Assembly (NCBI GenBank): GCA_963790585.1
Contig: CAWBOY010000006.1
Location: 62,001-126,000, forward strand
Direction: 5' to 3'
Length of the DNA: 64,000 nucleotides
Origin: CAWBOY01 sp963790585
Lineage (GTDB): Bacteria > Planctomycetota > Planctomycetia > Gemmatales > Gemmataceae
In this document: piece after piece, positions 17,671-28,000 of the stretch
Layout: the number at the start of each line of letters is the position of its first letter
Numbering within the stretch: the first letter of the stretch is position 1
The notes under the pieces: generated by a model
Databases searched by the model: none
What the model was told of the DNA's origin: nothing
What the model saw: the letters and a program-made list of their open reading frames with translations, nothing else
Translations under genes and position numbers: made by a program

Positions 17671-17901
17671 ATCTCGGCTTGCTTAGCTCCATATCGCAGA
17701 TCGCAAATTTGGCCAATCCGAGAAAGATACTGGCGCAGCTCTTGCTTCGATGCATCAGACAGGGTGGGGGACTGAAGACGGACACCTTAAAGTTAAGCAA
17801 GATTTGGGATCTCGTCTTACTTAGCTCCATTGCGCCGATCGCAACTAAATTTGGAAATCCGAGCAACAAGCGGGCACAACTCCTGTCTTGGCGTATCAGA
17901 C
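17671..17901. repeat. Pair of imperfect ~90-bp direct repeats
   Basis: 17671-17760 and 17809-17901 align with shared blocks such as ATCTCGKCTTRCTTAGCTCC, GATCGCA, AATCCGAG and ATCAGAC, offset 138 bases (46 codons). On the plus strand both read LxLLSSIxxIA...NP...AQLLxxRIR in one 108-codon frame (17610-17936), so this may be a small repeated-motif protein or a decayed gene. I do not recognise the motif and do not call it a gene. Confidence 0.55.
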
Positions 17902-18028
17902 GGAATGGACAGACGTTTCGGCACAAAGAATTCTGAATACCGGTTTGCTAAATATCGTCGCCCAAGATTAGGCTGCAATTGTCAGCCGCGATCAAGTTCC
18001 GCCCATTGTCTCCTAAGAGATGCTAAGA

Positions 18029-18262
18029 ATGACCACAAGCCCGTCCGCAATTAACGAACCTAATGCCGACGTCCAGTTACTCGACGTCCGAGCAGTTGCC
18101 CGAATGTTAGGCTGCTCGACGCGCCACGTCTATAGGTTGCATGACAAAGGAAATTTGCCGGGGCAAGTTCGACTCGGCGCACTGGTTCGCTGGTATCGAC
18201 CGACGCTACTCGATTGGCTCGCCAATGGCTGCAAAGCCAACTATCGCGGAGGGAGAGTGTAA
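18029..18262 (+). CDS. AlpA/excisionase-like helix-turn-helix protein
   Basis: 77 residues. LLDVRAVARMLGCSTRHVYR followed by LHDKGNLPGQVRLGALVRWY and TLLDWLANGC is the MerR-like winged helix of AlpA-type regulators and recombination directionality factors. ATG at 18029 follows TAAGAG at a good distance; an in-frame ATG also lies at 18020. It is the first gene after the iteron region. In comparable elements such proteins start excision or activate the integrase; that role is inferred here. Confidence 0.82.
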   Translation: MTTSPSAINEPNADVQLLDVRAVARMLGCSTRHVYRLHDKGNLPGQVRLGALVRWYRPTLLDWLANGCKANYRGGRV

Positions 18263-18397
18263 TTCCAAGTAACGAGTAAGGCCTTAAGCCGAGCGAATCA
18301 AGGCTTAACACGACAACTTCGACATTTGTGGCATCAACTTAAAGAGCCGGTCGCTCTAACGAGGAGCGCCGGCCCACAGGAACATAGTAGACCTATC

Positions 18398-20055
18398 ATG
18401 ACTTATAACGATCTTCCAGTCAAACCAAGCATTCCAGGCATCCAGCCGCACAATCAAATCGCCCCAAGCCTTCAGGAGCAAGTAAACCGCTCTAAGGAAA
18501 GACGAGATAGTGTGGGTGTTAATCCTTCCTCCAAGGCGGATGCCGATAGGATCGACGCCGATACCAACGGTATGAACTTCGATTCAACTTCGGAATACTG
18601 CTACCCCGAAACCTTCGATCCTCAGATGGCTCGACATGGGAGAGCTATTTCGCCTTTGTGCTATAAGCCCTTTCCGACCGACGCATTACCGCATGTACTT
18701 GGAACATTTGTACGAGAGCAAGCGACCGCGTTGGGCTGTGATGAAGCATTTATTGCTCTGCCATTGCTCGCTGTTGTCGCATCCGCGATCGGCAACAATC
18801 GGGTGATATGTTTGAAGAAGGGATGGACCGAGCCTTCAATTCTTTGGACGGCTATTGTTGCTGACAGTGGCACTCTCAAGAGTCCTGCAATTCGATCGGT
18901 TGTTGATCCCCTCTTTGCGATCCAAAGGCGGAAACAAGCAGAGTTCGCCAAGCGACAGGAAGACCACGACAGTGAAATGAAGAGATGGAAGGAGATGGAT
19001 GAAGTGGAAAAGAAGCAACACAAGTGCCCAAAGCCAATAGCGTCATCTCCAGAGAGGCTCGTTTGCTCGGACGTAACAATCGAGAAGCTTTTCGAGCTGC
19101 TTTCCGATAACCCTCGCGGGCTGCTACTTTGCAAGGATGAGTTTAATACATGGCTCCGATCATTCACGCGATACAAAACAGGCGGAAGTGGAAGTGATAT
19201 GCCACACTGGCTTGAGCTTTACCAAGCAGGCAACTTGACGATCGACCGGAAAACCGGGGAACGCCGCACAATCTCAATAGAACATGCCTCCGTAAGTGTA
19301 TGCGGGGGCATACAGCCAACGGTTCTGGCAAAAGCCATGACCGAGGAATTCTTTGAATCGGGATTTGTTGCCCGGCTCTTGATGGCAATGCCTCCAAAGA
19401 AACGAAAGATTTGGAGAGATGCCGTCGTCGGGGAACAAACACTTTCGGATTATGAAGCCTGTTTAGAATCGCTCTTGGGTGATTCATTTGGCCAGTCGTC
19501 GAATCGGATTCTCAATCTAACCGAAGAGGCTCGGGGCATTTGGATAACCTTCTATAATGAGTCAGCGGTCGCTCAAGCAGATGCGGACGGCGCGGTAGCC
19601 GCAATGCTCTCCAAACTTGAGGGGGCGTGCATCGGATAGCTCTGATCCATCACTGTGTCAGCAATTTACAGGGCGGAGCAACTTGCATCGAAGCTCAGAG
19701 TATTCGCTCAGCGATCACGCTTGTACGATGGTTTGAGTATGAAGCAAGGCGAATCTATTCCATCATGAGAGAAGCGGAAGCTGATAAGAGTAAGCGTCTC
19801 TTGTTGGAGTTTATCCGATCTCACAACGGAAGTATCTCGGCCCGCGATTTACAGAGAAGCAAGCCTCAACGATTCCGTACCTCAGATGATGCGACCAAAG
19901 CGCTAGATAACCTAGTAGACGACGGCCTCGCCAGATGGCAATTTCAACCTGCAAATAGTCGTGGGGGGCCAGCCGTGCGCCTATGTGTCCTTACTGATAC
20001 AGTTGAATCTTTGACAGTTGACACAACTGACGAAACCCTCACTGGCGAACAATAG
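18398..20055 (+). CDS. DUF3987 protein, putative element replication ATPase (frameshifted)
   Basis: About 552 residues once a single-base loss near 19630 is allowed for. The DUF3987 core begins FPTDALPHVLGTFVREQATA and includes the P-loop-like IVADSGTLKSPAIRSVVDPL. LLLCKDEFNTWLRSF is the likely Walker B region. After the frameshift the C-terminal part (RWFEYEARRIYSIM, then ISARDLQRSKPQRF) resembles a winged helix. Such proteins are frequent in planctomycete and phage-like elements and are thought to work in DNA replication as primase/helicase partners. The start at 18398 is chosen over an upstream in-frame GTG at 18326; neither has a strong ribosome site. Confidence 0.78.
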
Positions 20056-20098
20056 GGTTTAACCTGTGTGAATGCGTAACGATTGTCAAGCTCGTGCC

Positions 20099-20153
20099 CA
20101 ATACTGACAAAACACTTTAGAAATGCAAGCAAGCGAGAGTTCTGTCAGTATTG
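20099..20153. promoter_or_regulatory. Inverted repeat upstream of the XRE regulator, possible operator
   Basis: CAATACTGACA (20099-20109) and TGTCAGTATTG (20143-20153) are perfect 11-base inverted arms 33 bases apart. They lie in the gap between DUF3987 and the XRE gene, where an autoregulatory operator is expected. The adjacent GTCAATTGTCATTGA adds further TTGTCA-like half sites. Confidence 0.55.
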
Positions 20154-20329
20154 TCAATTGTCATTGATACAAGAGAGGGCATTGATGCGAGCAAAGGAAG
20201 GGCTGGCCGATCGGCAATTGACACGACAGAGAATTGTTAGCGGGGAGCCGCCGAATAATGGAACAGCTGCGATTGACGTTGCTCAGATGATATGTGATAA
20301 TAGACAACATGAAAGAGACCTTATCGCCT

Positions 20330-20521
20330 ATGTCTGATCCCTTGCGTCGGGCCATCATCGAGAGCAAGATACCGCTGCTACAGATCGAGCAAGCAACGGG
20401 CGTGCATCGTGCAAGCATATCGCGATTTATTTCAGGCAAGCGAAGCCTTCACCTAGACGTTGCCGACAAACTGGCCGCGTATCTGGGGCTAGAGCTGACG
20501 AGCAAGCGAAAGGATAAGTGA
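20330..20521 (+). CDS. XRE-family helix-turn-helix regulator
   Basis: 63 residues. PLLQIEQATGVHRASISRFI and SGKRSLHLDVADKLAAYLGL form a Cro/C1-type HTH. ATG at 20330 was chosen because AAAGAGA lies upstream; in-frame starts also exist at 20309 and 20294. It ends 3 bases before the integrase start, so the two are coupled and this protein probably controls integrase expression. Confidence 0.85.
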   Translation: MSDPLRRAIIESKIPLLQIEQATGVHRASISRFISGKRSLHLDVADKLAAYLGLELTSKRKDK

Positions 20522-20524
20522 CTT

Positions 20525-22212
20525 GTGGGGAGCGTCTTCAAGAAATCATACACGAAAGCCTTGCCGCCGAACGCGGAGATCATCACTCGCAAGGGAGAGC
20601 GTTTCGCTCGTTGGAAGGACCAAAAGGGCAAGACTCAGACGAAACCGTTGACAATCGGCGCGGATGGGAGCGAACGTATTGTTCATGAATCACCCTTCTT
20701 CGTGGCCAAGTACCGCGATGGAGGGAACGTCGTCCGAACCGTTTCAACCGGATGCCGAGACGAGACCGCCGCTAGGCAAGTTCTAGCTGACCTAGAGCGC
20801 CGCGCCGAACTGGTTCGATCTGGCATTATGACTACCGCCGAGGCTGCAATCGGAACCCATCATAACACCCCCTTCGATGATCACGTTGAAGCCTACCTTG
20901 CTTACCTCGAAGCGAAGGGCACTTGCCCGGAACACCGCTCCGAACGCAAGAGACAGCTTTGCCGCCTAGCCAACGAGCTTTCGATCTCAACTCTTGCCGA
21001 CCTTCATCGAGAGAGCCTTGAGCGTTGGCTCAATGGGCAGACAAGGAACGGGATGGGGGCACGTACCCGAAACAGCTATCACGGTTCGGCCCTGGCGTTC
21101 GCTAACTGGTGCGTCGAGACGAGCCGGTTAGTCTTAAACCCGTTCAACGCTGTACCCAAGGCGAATGAGAAAGCCGATCAGCGAAGACAACGCCGGGCGA
21201 TGACCGACGATGAGTTAGTGCGATTACTTGCCGTGGCTAGAGACAGGCCATTACTCGAAGCCTTGACGGTTCGTAAGGGGCCACGCAAAGGAGAGCCATG
21301 CGCTGACGTTCGTCCTGAAGTCCGAGAGCGGCTCAATTGCCTCGGACGGGAAAGGGCCGCTCATTTACAAGACGCTACTATTGACAGGGCTGCGCAAAGG
21401 GGAGCTTTCCTCTTTAACCGTGGCACAACTCTATCTCGATGAGGCTGTACCTTTCGCCTCTCTCAATGCGGCGGACGAGAAGAACCGCGAAGGGACCGAT
21501 ATTCCCCTCCGCACTGATCTTGCCGCCGATCTTTCAAGCTGGCTTCAAGACAAACTTGAGCGACTTCAAAGAGAAGCTATCGCATCAGCGGGCGCCCATC
21601 CCTGCCCGTCTGCCCCCTTCTACTTTGCTTTTCGACGTACCGGACAAGCTGTCTAAGATCTTGAACCGCGATCTGAAACGAGCTGGCATCCCAAAGCGTG
21701 ATGATCGCGGACGCATGATTGACGTTCATAGCTTGCGTCACACGTTCGGCTCGATGCTAAGCCGGGGCGGTGTTGCACCGCGAACAGCGCAAGCCGCGAT
21801 GCGTCACAGCAAGATTGATCTGACGATGAATGTCTATACCGATCCCGCCTTACTCGACATTCGTGGCGCTCTCGATGCTTTGCCGACGCTCGCATTGAGC
21901 ATCGATCATCCGGAAGCGACAGAGCTAGAGGCTACGGGAACGGAAGGAACCATTGAGACTTGTCTGCGTTCGCTTGCACCGCTGCTTGCACCAGTTACTG
22001 ACCTTAGAGGGCAATCGGAGACTCTCACGGTCACAACGAGCCGGGAAGACGGTCAGCATGGAGAACAAGACCCTCTCGACGTAACTTCAATCCCTGTCAA
22101 CGGAAAAGACCCCCTGACAGTTCGTGTCAGAGGGTCTCTTGATTTGGGCGCTACAGGATTCGAACCTGTGACCCCCAGCGTGTCGAGCTGGTGCTCTAGC
22201 CAGCTGAGCTAA
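20525..22212 (+). CDS. int: Tyrosine recombinase (integrase) of the element (frameshifted)
   Basis: About 560 residues with two apparent single-base insertions, near 21360 and 21604. Catalytic motifs survive in the pieces: LLLTGLRKGELSSLTV (first Arg), DVHSLRHTFGSMLSRGG (HxxR), AAMRHSKIDLTMNVYTD (His and nucleophilic Tyr). The N-terminal SAM-like domain spans FDDHVEAYLAYLEAKGTCPE. Start is GTG, 3 bases after the XRE stop. The last 22 codons run through attR into the tRNA gene: GATGFEPVTPSVSSW is encoded by the 46-bp repeat and CSSQLS by the tRNA 5' part. In the excised circle the same frame would run into the 65-codon tail at 14894-15091. Confidence 0.88.
22107..22137 (-). terminator. Element-supplied terminator for tRNA-Val
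   Basis: AGACCCCCTGACA and TGTCAGAGGGTCT pair in 12 of 13 positions around GTTCG. On the minus strand the hairpin is followed by TTTT. It begins 9 bases past the tRNA 3' end, inside the element, and overlaps integrase codons. It can replace the tRNA terminator moved away by insertion. Confidence 0.75.
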
Positions 22213-22218
22213 GCGCCC
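22145..22218 (-). tRNA. tRNA-Val (GAC)
   Basis: Cloverleaf on the minus strand: acceptor GGGCGCT/AGCGCCC, D-arm GCTC...GAGC, anticodon stem CCAGC/GCTGG with loop TCGACAC, T-arm ACAGG-TTCGAAT-CCTGT, discriminator A. Anticodon GAC reads valine codons GUC and GUU. No CCA is encoded. Position 33 is C instead of the almost universal U; the same base is present in the attL copy, so it is not a single read error. Its 3' part comes from the element. Confidence 0.92.
22146..22191. repeat. attR, 46-bp repeat inside the intact tRNA-Val gene
   Basis: Perfect copy of 14848-14893. It supplies the 3' part of the functional tRNA, from the anticodon stem to the acceptor, so insertion restored the tRNA. The integrase frame also passes through it. 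Confidence 0.93.
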
Positions 22219-22256
22219 TCAGCATCATCGAAGGATAGTGGGTGCCCTGGTGAGCG

Positions 22257-25059
22257 TCAAGGGCTACCGGCTTGCGTGTCTCGATTCGGCTGCAAGGGCT
22301 CCCAAGGCAGCTTTGCGTCGGATCCTTCCGGCAAATGCGGCATAGCCGGGCCCGGGGTTTGCGACAGCTGAGAAACCGCAGTTCCGGCCGGCGGTGGGTT
22401 CGCCTCGTTGAAGACACGGTTAGTCATGGCTAGGTTCGGATTCAGCCCCGGGACGAGGCATTGGCCGTTTGCTAGGTCGAATCGGGCGGCGAGGGTTTGC
22501 ATCCAGGCATTGCCCGCCGGCTCGCCTTGCTTCAAAGATGCGGAAAAGACGAGCATGTCCTCGGCGCGTGTGCAAGCGACATAAAGAGTGCGCAACTCCT
22601 CGTTCCAGTCTTCGATTGCTTCTTTGGCCGTCCAGATGCGGCCGGCAAAACCAGAAAACGGCGGCGGTTCCTCGTCTTTCGGCGGAAAGGCGATGCAACC
22701 CAGATCTCGGTCCCACACGGCCACCGGATGGGATGACGAACCAACTTTCGCGGCCATGTCTGGTACAAAAACGATTGGAAATTCCAATCCCTTGGCCTGA
22801 TGGATTGTCATTAAACGAACGACGTCCGCCTTTTCCGGGATCGTGGCGGCTTGATCCTCACGGGCCTGACTTTCGACCAGGTCGGCGAGGCGGTCTATGA
22901 ATTCGGCGAGGCCAAAAAGCCGTGTTCGATCGAAGCGGCGAGCCAAGTCGAGCAGCTTCCACAAATTCGCCAATTTGCGATCGCCGAGGAACTCAAAGCG
23001 TAAGGCCGCATCAAATCCGCTCTCGGCGACCACCATGTTGAGGAGACCAGAGATTGGCAGGCGATCCTTGTGGGCACGCCAGCGTAAAAGATTGCACCGC
23101 GCTCGACTAACTCGCTCGCTTTGACTTTCAGGCAACAGATCATCGCGGTCTGCCGAGGTCAGTCCGGCCCAAAGCCCTGCCTTGTGGCGCACCAGCACAA
23201 ACAACGCCTCATCGCTCAAACAACAGAACGGCGATCGCAATAACCCCACCAGGCTCACCGAATCCTGAGGGTTTTCGAGAGCGCGCAAAAGGTTCAAAAT
23301 GTCGTAGATTTCCTGTTGGGCGAAAAAAGCCTTACCGCCGACGAGATAGTAGTCAAGTCCATAACGTCGCAATGCGGACTCGTAAATTTGTATATTGGTC
23401 ATGGCGCGAAATAACAACACCACATCTCCAAGGCGGGCCGGCCGTAGCAGACTTTCCTTTGAATCGGAATTTCGGACTCGGAGTTGACCATCTTGAATCA
23501 AAGACGCGATTCGACGAGCAATCCAGTCGGCCTCCATTTCGCGGCTCGTCATCACATTTTCTTGCTCGCCACGCGGGGCCCATAGGAATTCGATGCATGG
23601 TTCGGCACTTTCTTGCAGCGAGTGGGCTGTCAGATCTTCGTAGTCCTGGAGCGACTCTCTCAGCAGTGCGTTGGTAAAATGTAGGATGGCGGGCTGACTG
23701 CGAAAATTGAGCGTGAGATTCTGCCTCCCATCTATGTCGATGCGGATGCGCAATTGCTGGAACAGATGGACGTCTGCCCCGCGAAAGCGGTAGATCGATT
23801 GGTTTTGATCGCCGACTGCGAATAGCTTTCCTTGCGACAAACCGCCACCGCACAGGGACTCCAGGATCTCCATTTGTACAGGATCGGTGTCCTGTAGTTC
23901 ATCGACGAGTAGAAAACGGTAGCGCTGCTGCAAGCGGGTCCGGACCTCGGGTCAATCGCGCAGGAAGGCTCGGGTCATCAATAACAGGTCTTGAAAATCC
24001 GCGACACTGTTTTGGCGCTTCTTTTCGGCGTATGCCCTCACGACTTCGAGGGCAACGCGCATAAATTGCTTACCGACGTCGACGGCTTCATCCTCGGCCT
24101 CTCCCTGTGCCTCGAATTGGTCGAGCTTTGCGACTCTCAACGCTTCTCGGCAACCTTCGAGCGCAGTCCTTGAACGGCTCATACAAATCCTGATCGGGCC
24201 ATTTGCTTTTGGCCACGCCGACAATGCGGGCGGCCTCCACAATCCGTCCAATTGCAGCCTGCAGGTCTGCCGCCTGGTGGAGGTTGGGCAACTCATCCAA
24301 TATCGTTCGCACCCGCTCCACCATTTTGTTGGGAAGAGAAAAATTGTGCCGCAGAAGCTTTAGGCAACGAACGATCCTCGGCTCGGTGGCGATTAAGTGC
24401 CTTATCTGCGACGGAAGGATATTCGAGCGAGCCTGTTTGCAACGGTTCGCGACGATGGTCGGCGTTGATTGGCCGAGCCAGGTCAACCAAGTCGATTCGT
24501 CGCGCTCGAGCATGAGACTTCGGATCGTCGCCACGACCGGACCCCAGCCGTAGAGCAACGTGAGGTGGCGCAGATCCTCCCCCGTTGGCTGTGCGGAGGT
24601 GAGGAGCTTTTGCATGGCGGAGTCGAGCGCCTCGCCTTTGAGGTTGACGGCGAGTACCTCCTCCAAAATTTCAAAACGCGGATCAAGGCCGACATCAAAT
24701 GCGTATTGTCGTAAGAGTGACCCACAAAAGGAGTGAAAGGTACTGATCGAAGCCGACTCCAGATTTCGCAGGTGCTTCGTCCAGGATTCAACTTGGGAAT
24801 CCGATTTCGCGGAACGTACGTTGGCAACCACGGCCTGGCGAATGCGCGATCGCATTTCACGCGCCGCTCGATCGGTAAACGTTATGGCCACGATTTCATT
24901 GACCTGGGCCTGGTCGTCGCGCAGGTGTGATAAATCGCGCTCTGTCAATACATGCGTTTTCCCACAGCCTGCTCCTGAAGTGAGAATGACGGAGACGCCA
25001 CGCGTTTCGACGGCGCGTCTTTGTTGCTCGGTCAGGCGACTCCGATCATTGCTATCCAT
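22257..25059 (-). CDS. AddA-like UvrD/Rep helicase without nuclease domain (interrupted)
   Basis: About 933 residues. SF1 motifs in order: Walker A ILTSGAGCGKTHVLTERDL, motif Ia IVAITFTDRAAREMR, Walker B FLLVDELQDTDPVQM, motif III AVGDQNQSIYRFRGAD, motif IV LTLNFRSQPA, motif V VRLMTIHQAKGLEFPIVF, motif VI LYVACTRAEDMLVF. It ends about 85 residues after motif VI with a proline-rich tail; the C-terminal nuclease domain of AddA is absent. One extra base near 24163 shifts the frame, and an in-frame TGA at 23952-23954 sits where relatives have an ordinary residue before PEVR. Overlaps the addB-like gene by 8 bases. Expected role: double-strand-break repair. Confidence 0.85.
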
Positions 25060-28000
25060 CACTTCCCTGCTCTTCCTCCGCCGCGTCGCCACTGGGCAAC
25101 GATAGCGACCATGTTTTCCTTAACCCGCGAGCCTGTGTAATGCGGCAGATTTGGCCATAGGGACAAGTCTGCGTACAGAGCGCGGACCGCGGCGCCAACG
25201 GAAAGGCCCCCGTGCGTATATTCCGAACCAGTGTCGTGATCCATTCCTCCAACTGCACTCGAAGATTGATCCAGAGCTTTGCATCCTCTAACCACAGGCC
25301 TGGTTTCCTGGGAGGTAACACAATCTTCGCACTTTTTCCGTTACGAGCCAATAGGCGACTCCAAGAGGGCGTGCCTTTTTACCTTGTAGCAAAACCCTCT
25401 CCGCGGCCAGCGCGTAAAGTGTAAGCTGGAGCTTACGAAACGACGCCAAATCTGGAGTCGTATAATTCCCGCCGCGGCCTGTTTTGTAGTCGATGATCCA
25501 AAAGCCCAGCGATCCATCCTCCATTTCCGCCAAATCGATTCGATCGATTCGGCCACTGATTCTCACTTCCATGTCTGCCGAGCGAATAATGAGCGGTGGA
25601 TGTGGTTCCGAGCCGTCTTCCGTGGGTAGGCCGAAGTCGATCTCAAACTCGTGGGGTCGCGGACGCAGGTTGCCAAATTTCGTAAGGAACGCCTTCCAAT
25701 GATCCGCATACAGGGCCGCCGGCTTGTGCAGACGCTCCTTCTCGATCCCCCATAGGACTTTGGAAGCCGGGCTCGGCGCTCGGTTGCGGTCTTCCTCGAT
25801 GGCCAGGTCAAGCTCAAACGTGACTCGAGTCGATGTGTCTCCATCTGGAGTATGGATGCCGTCTTCCTTCAGATGCCTATGGAGGCGTGACAGGGCTCGA
25901 TGAAACGACTGACCACGCCTTGTCACCTCGATTGCCTCACTAGGCTGCCGGTGCTCCTCCAGATTTAGCAGATGGCGCAGGTAAAACTTGTAAGGACAGG
26001 CAACGTAGTCTTCGAGCGCTGTTGGGCTGAGAATCTTGTTGAAATTGAAGATCTGGCCGACCTGCGCGATCAGGCGCTCGTCTTGAAACATGCCGTTGAA
26101 TGGATTGTAGTCAGGATCGTGCAGCCGCGCTTTAACAAGGGATGCTGCATCGCAGAGATTGCCTGCCAAATTTAGAGGCAATGTGTATGGCAGGTTTAGC
26201 CCTGCTTTTTGGCAGACGGCGACGCGTATGCGATATTCCGCGGGGGACAACGGAGAATCCGTATCGCAGCCTTCCAACAACATTTTGCGAGCGATTCTCT
26301 GGATTTTATTTGGCTCAAAACAGTCGAGGACAGCGAGCAGAAACGAGCTAGGCAACAACTCCTGGCCGCGCTCTTCGACGGCAGGGTAACTCAAGATGAG
26401 CTGGCGGCGGGCTCTTGTTATAAGCTGATAAAACAGCTGCATTTCTTGGGGCAACAAATCGGGAGCAATCGGAAGGTGGATCCCGACGGCCTGAAATGCT
26501 TGCCGATCTTCGTCATCAATCAGCCCAGGCGCCGGGCTGAGTACGGGGAAACTCCGTTCGCCGAGACCCATCACGAAAAGATGTTCTGCTTCCAGATGTC
26601 GTGCAGATTCCGCCGATAGAACGCGAATGGCATTGGGAGAGCACGGCGTTCGCGGCAAACCGATGTCGGCGACCAAGGCAGCGAGGCGCCGATAGAACGT
26701 CTTGCGGTCGATAGTCGGGCGACCGCCGACTTGGACGCGGGCGATCCAGGAGTCGACTTCCTGCCAAAAGCGCTCGAAGGCTTGTTGATCGTGCTCTTGG
26801 CTCGTGGCCACGGCGGAAATACCCAGATCCGCGATCCAGTGACTGAGCCAACGCGCATGTTCCTCCAGGGGCGCAAGTTCCGGTGCTGCGTCCCATGACG
26901 CGAAGAACCGCTTGAGAAACAAGTGGCATTTGGCCGCGAGTTTGTGTGTTTTCTCGCGCTTCCGCGCTTCGGCTTCTTCATCCTCCAAGCCGGGCTGTTG
27001 CATCTCAGCCCAGCGCGCGACGGACGCTAGGTAGGCATCGCGCCCACCAGATTCGCCCAACATGCGCAGCAATATCTCGGCATTCTGCGCGATCTCCGGA
27101 TGGCCGGCGCATTCCTCCCAGCTCGGAGCAAAGTAATTGTTACGCAACAGAGCCGTGACGCCGGCAAATGGCCAGTCGTCCTCCGGCAGGCGCAGTGCCT
27201 TCAATACCAGAGCAATTGCCGGATTGCGCGTCAACGGTTCGGTGCCTTCCATCTCGATCAGAATACCATATTCCGTGCATACCTCCTGCAACAGGCTGGC
27301 ATAGGACTCCAGGTCGCGCAGTGCGACGACAATGGAGGAAGGGCGGGTGCCGTTTAGGAGGAGCGTTTTTATCTCGCGCGACAAGGCGTGCTTCACCCAG
27401 GATTCCAGGCGCCTCAATCACGAGGAGGCCATCGGTATTCGCGGAGACGACGACTTGCCGCATCGGGCCAAACAACTGACGCTCGAGATGGGCAAGCGAG
27501 CTTTTTAATGAGTTTGAGGTACTGTTGGCAAAGTCCACTATTTGCGGTTCAAAGACATGCAGAGATTCGCATGTGGCGCGCGCGGACGCAAACAATTCCA
27601 ATCGTGGCGACTCGCGCTCGAATGGCAGCGATAGCAAAATATGGCCAACGTGTTCGCGCAATTCTCCCAGCAGTGCAAGTTCCGAGCGCGTGAAACTGGC
27701 GAAGCCGTCGATGATGACTGTTCGAACCGAGGCAAACGGTTGCCATGATCCATTCTTCAGCAGCGAACAACTGAGACGCGAACGTCTGGCGTAGTCGTGA
27801 AGACCGTTCCTGCGAAGCGCGTGTTGATACTCCCTAACGAGTTGAAGACAATCGTGGATTTTCGCGCTGTTCCGATCGCTTTTTCTCGTAACGTGGATCG
27901 ATTCCAAGTCGAGGTCCTGGCCCTGTATTTCAAAAAGCAAATTGAGCAAGCCTTCGCTAAATCCTCTGGAGTCGGCCAGGGACGAAAACGAGCCAAGATT

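Larger units (their letters stand above)
14848..22191. mobile_element. Integrated element in tRNA-Val(GAC), about 7.3 kb
   Basis: Bounded by a perfect 46-bp direct repeat (14848-14893 and 22146-22191) equal to the 3' part of tRNA-Val. The tyrosine integrase lies next to the right repeat and points at it, the classic layout. Inside are a zinc-ribbon protein, a SHOCT membrane protein, a 1.4-kb gene-free region with repeats and a G-quadruplex motif, an AlpA-like HTH protein, a DUF3987 protein and an XRE regulator. The interior looks more AT-rich than the flanks. No capsid, portal, relaxase or conjugation gene is visible. It therefore looks like a small integrative or satellite element that may need a helper, which is inference. 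The excised circle would be 7,298 bp. Confidence 0.9.

Noticed and set aside
17600..17926. Minus-strand gene across the imperfect repeats
   Set aside because: Open on both strands because of the repeats; no start signal, no known motif. Listed as a repeat only.
20083..20337. Small gene between DUF3987 and the XRE regulator
   Set aside because: No ribosome site and no motif. It covers the probable operator and overlaps the XRE start in another frame.
23952..23954. UGA recoding (selenocysteine or tryptophan)
   Set aside because: Only one such codon is seen. All other genes use TGA as stop, no SECIS-like hairpin is evident, and the position is not catalytic.
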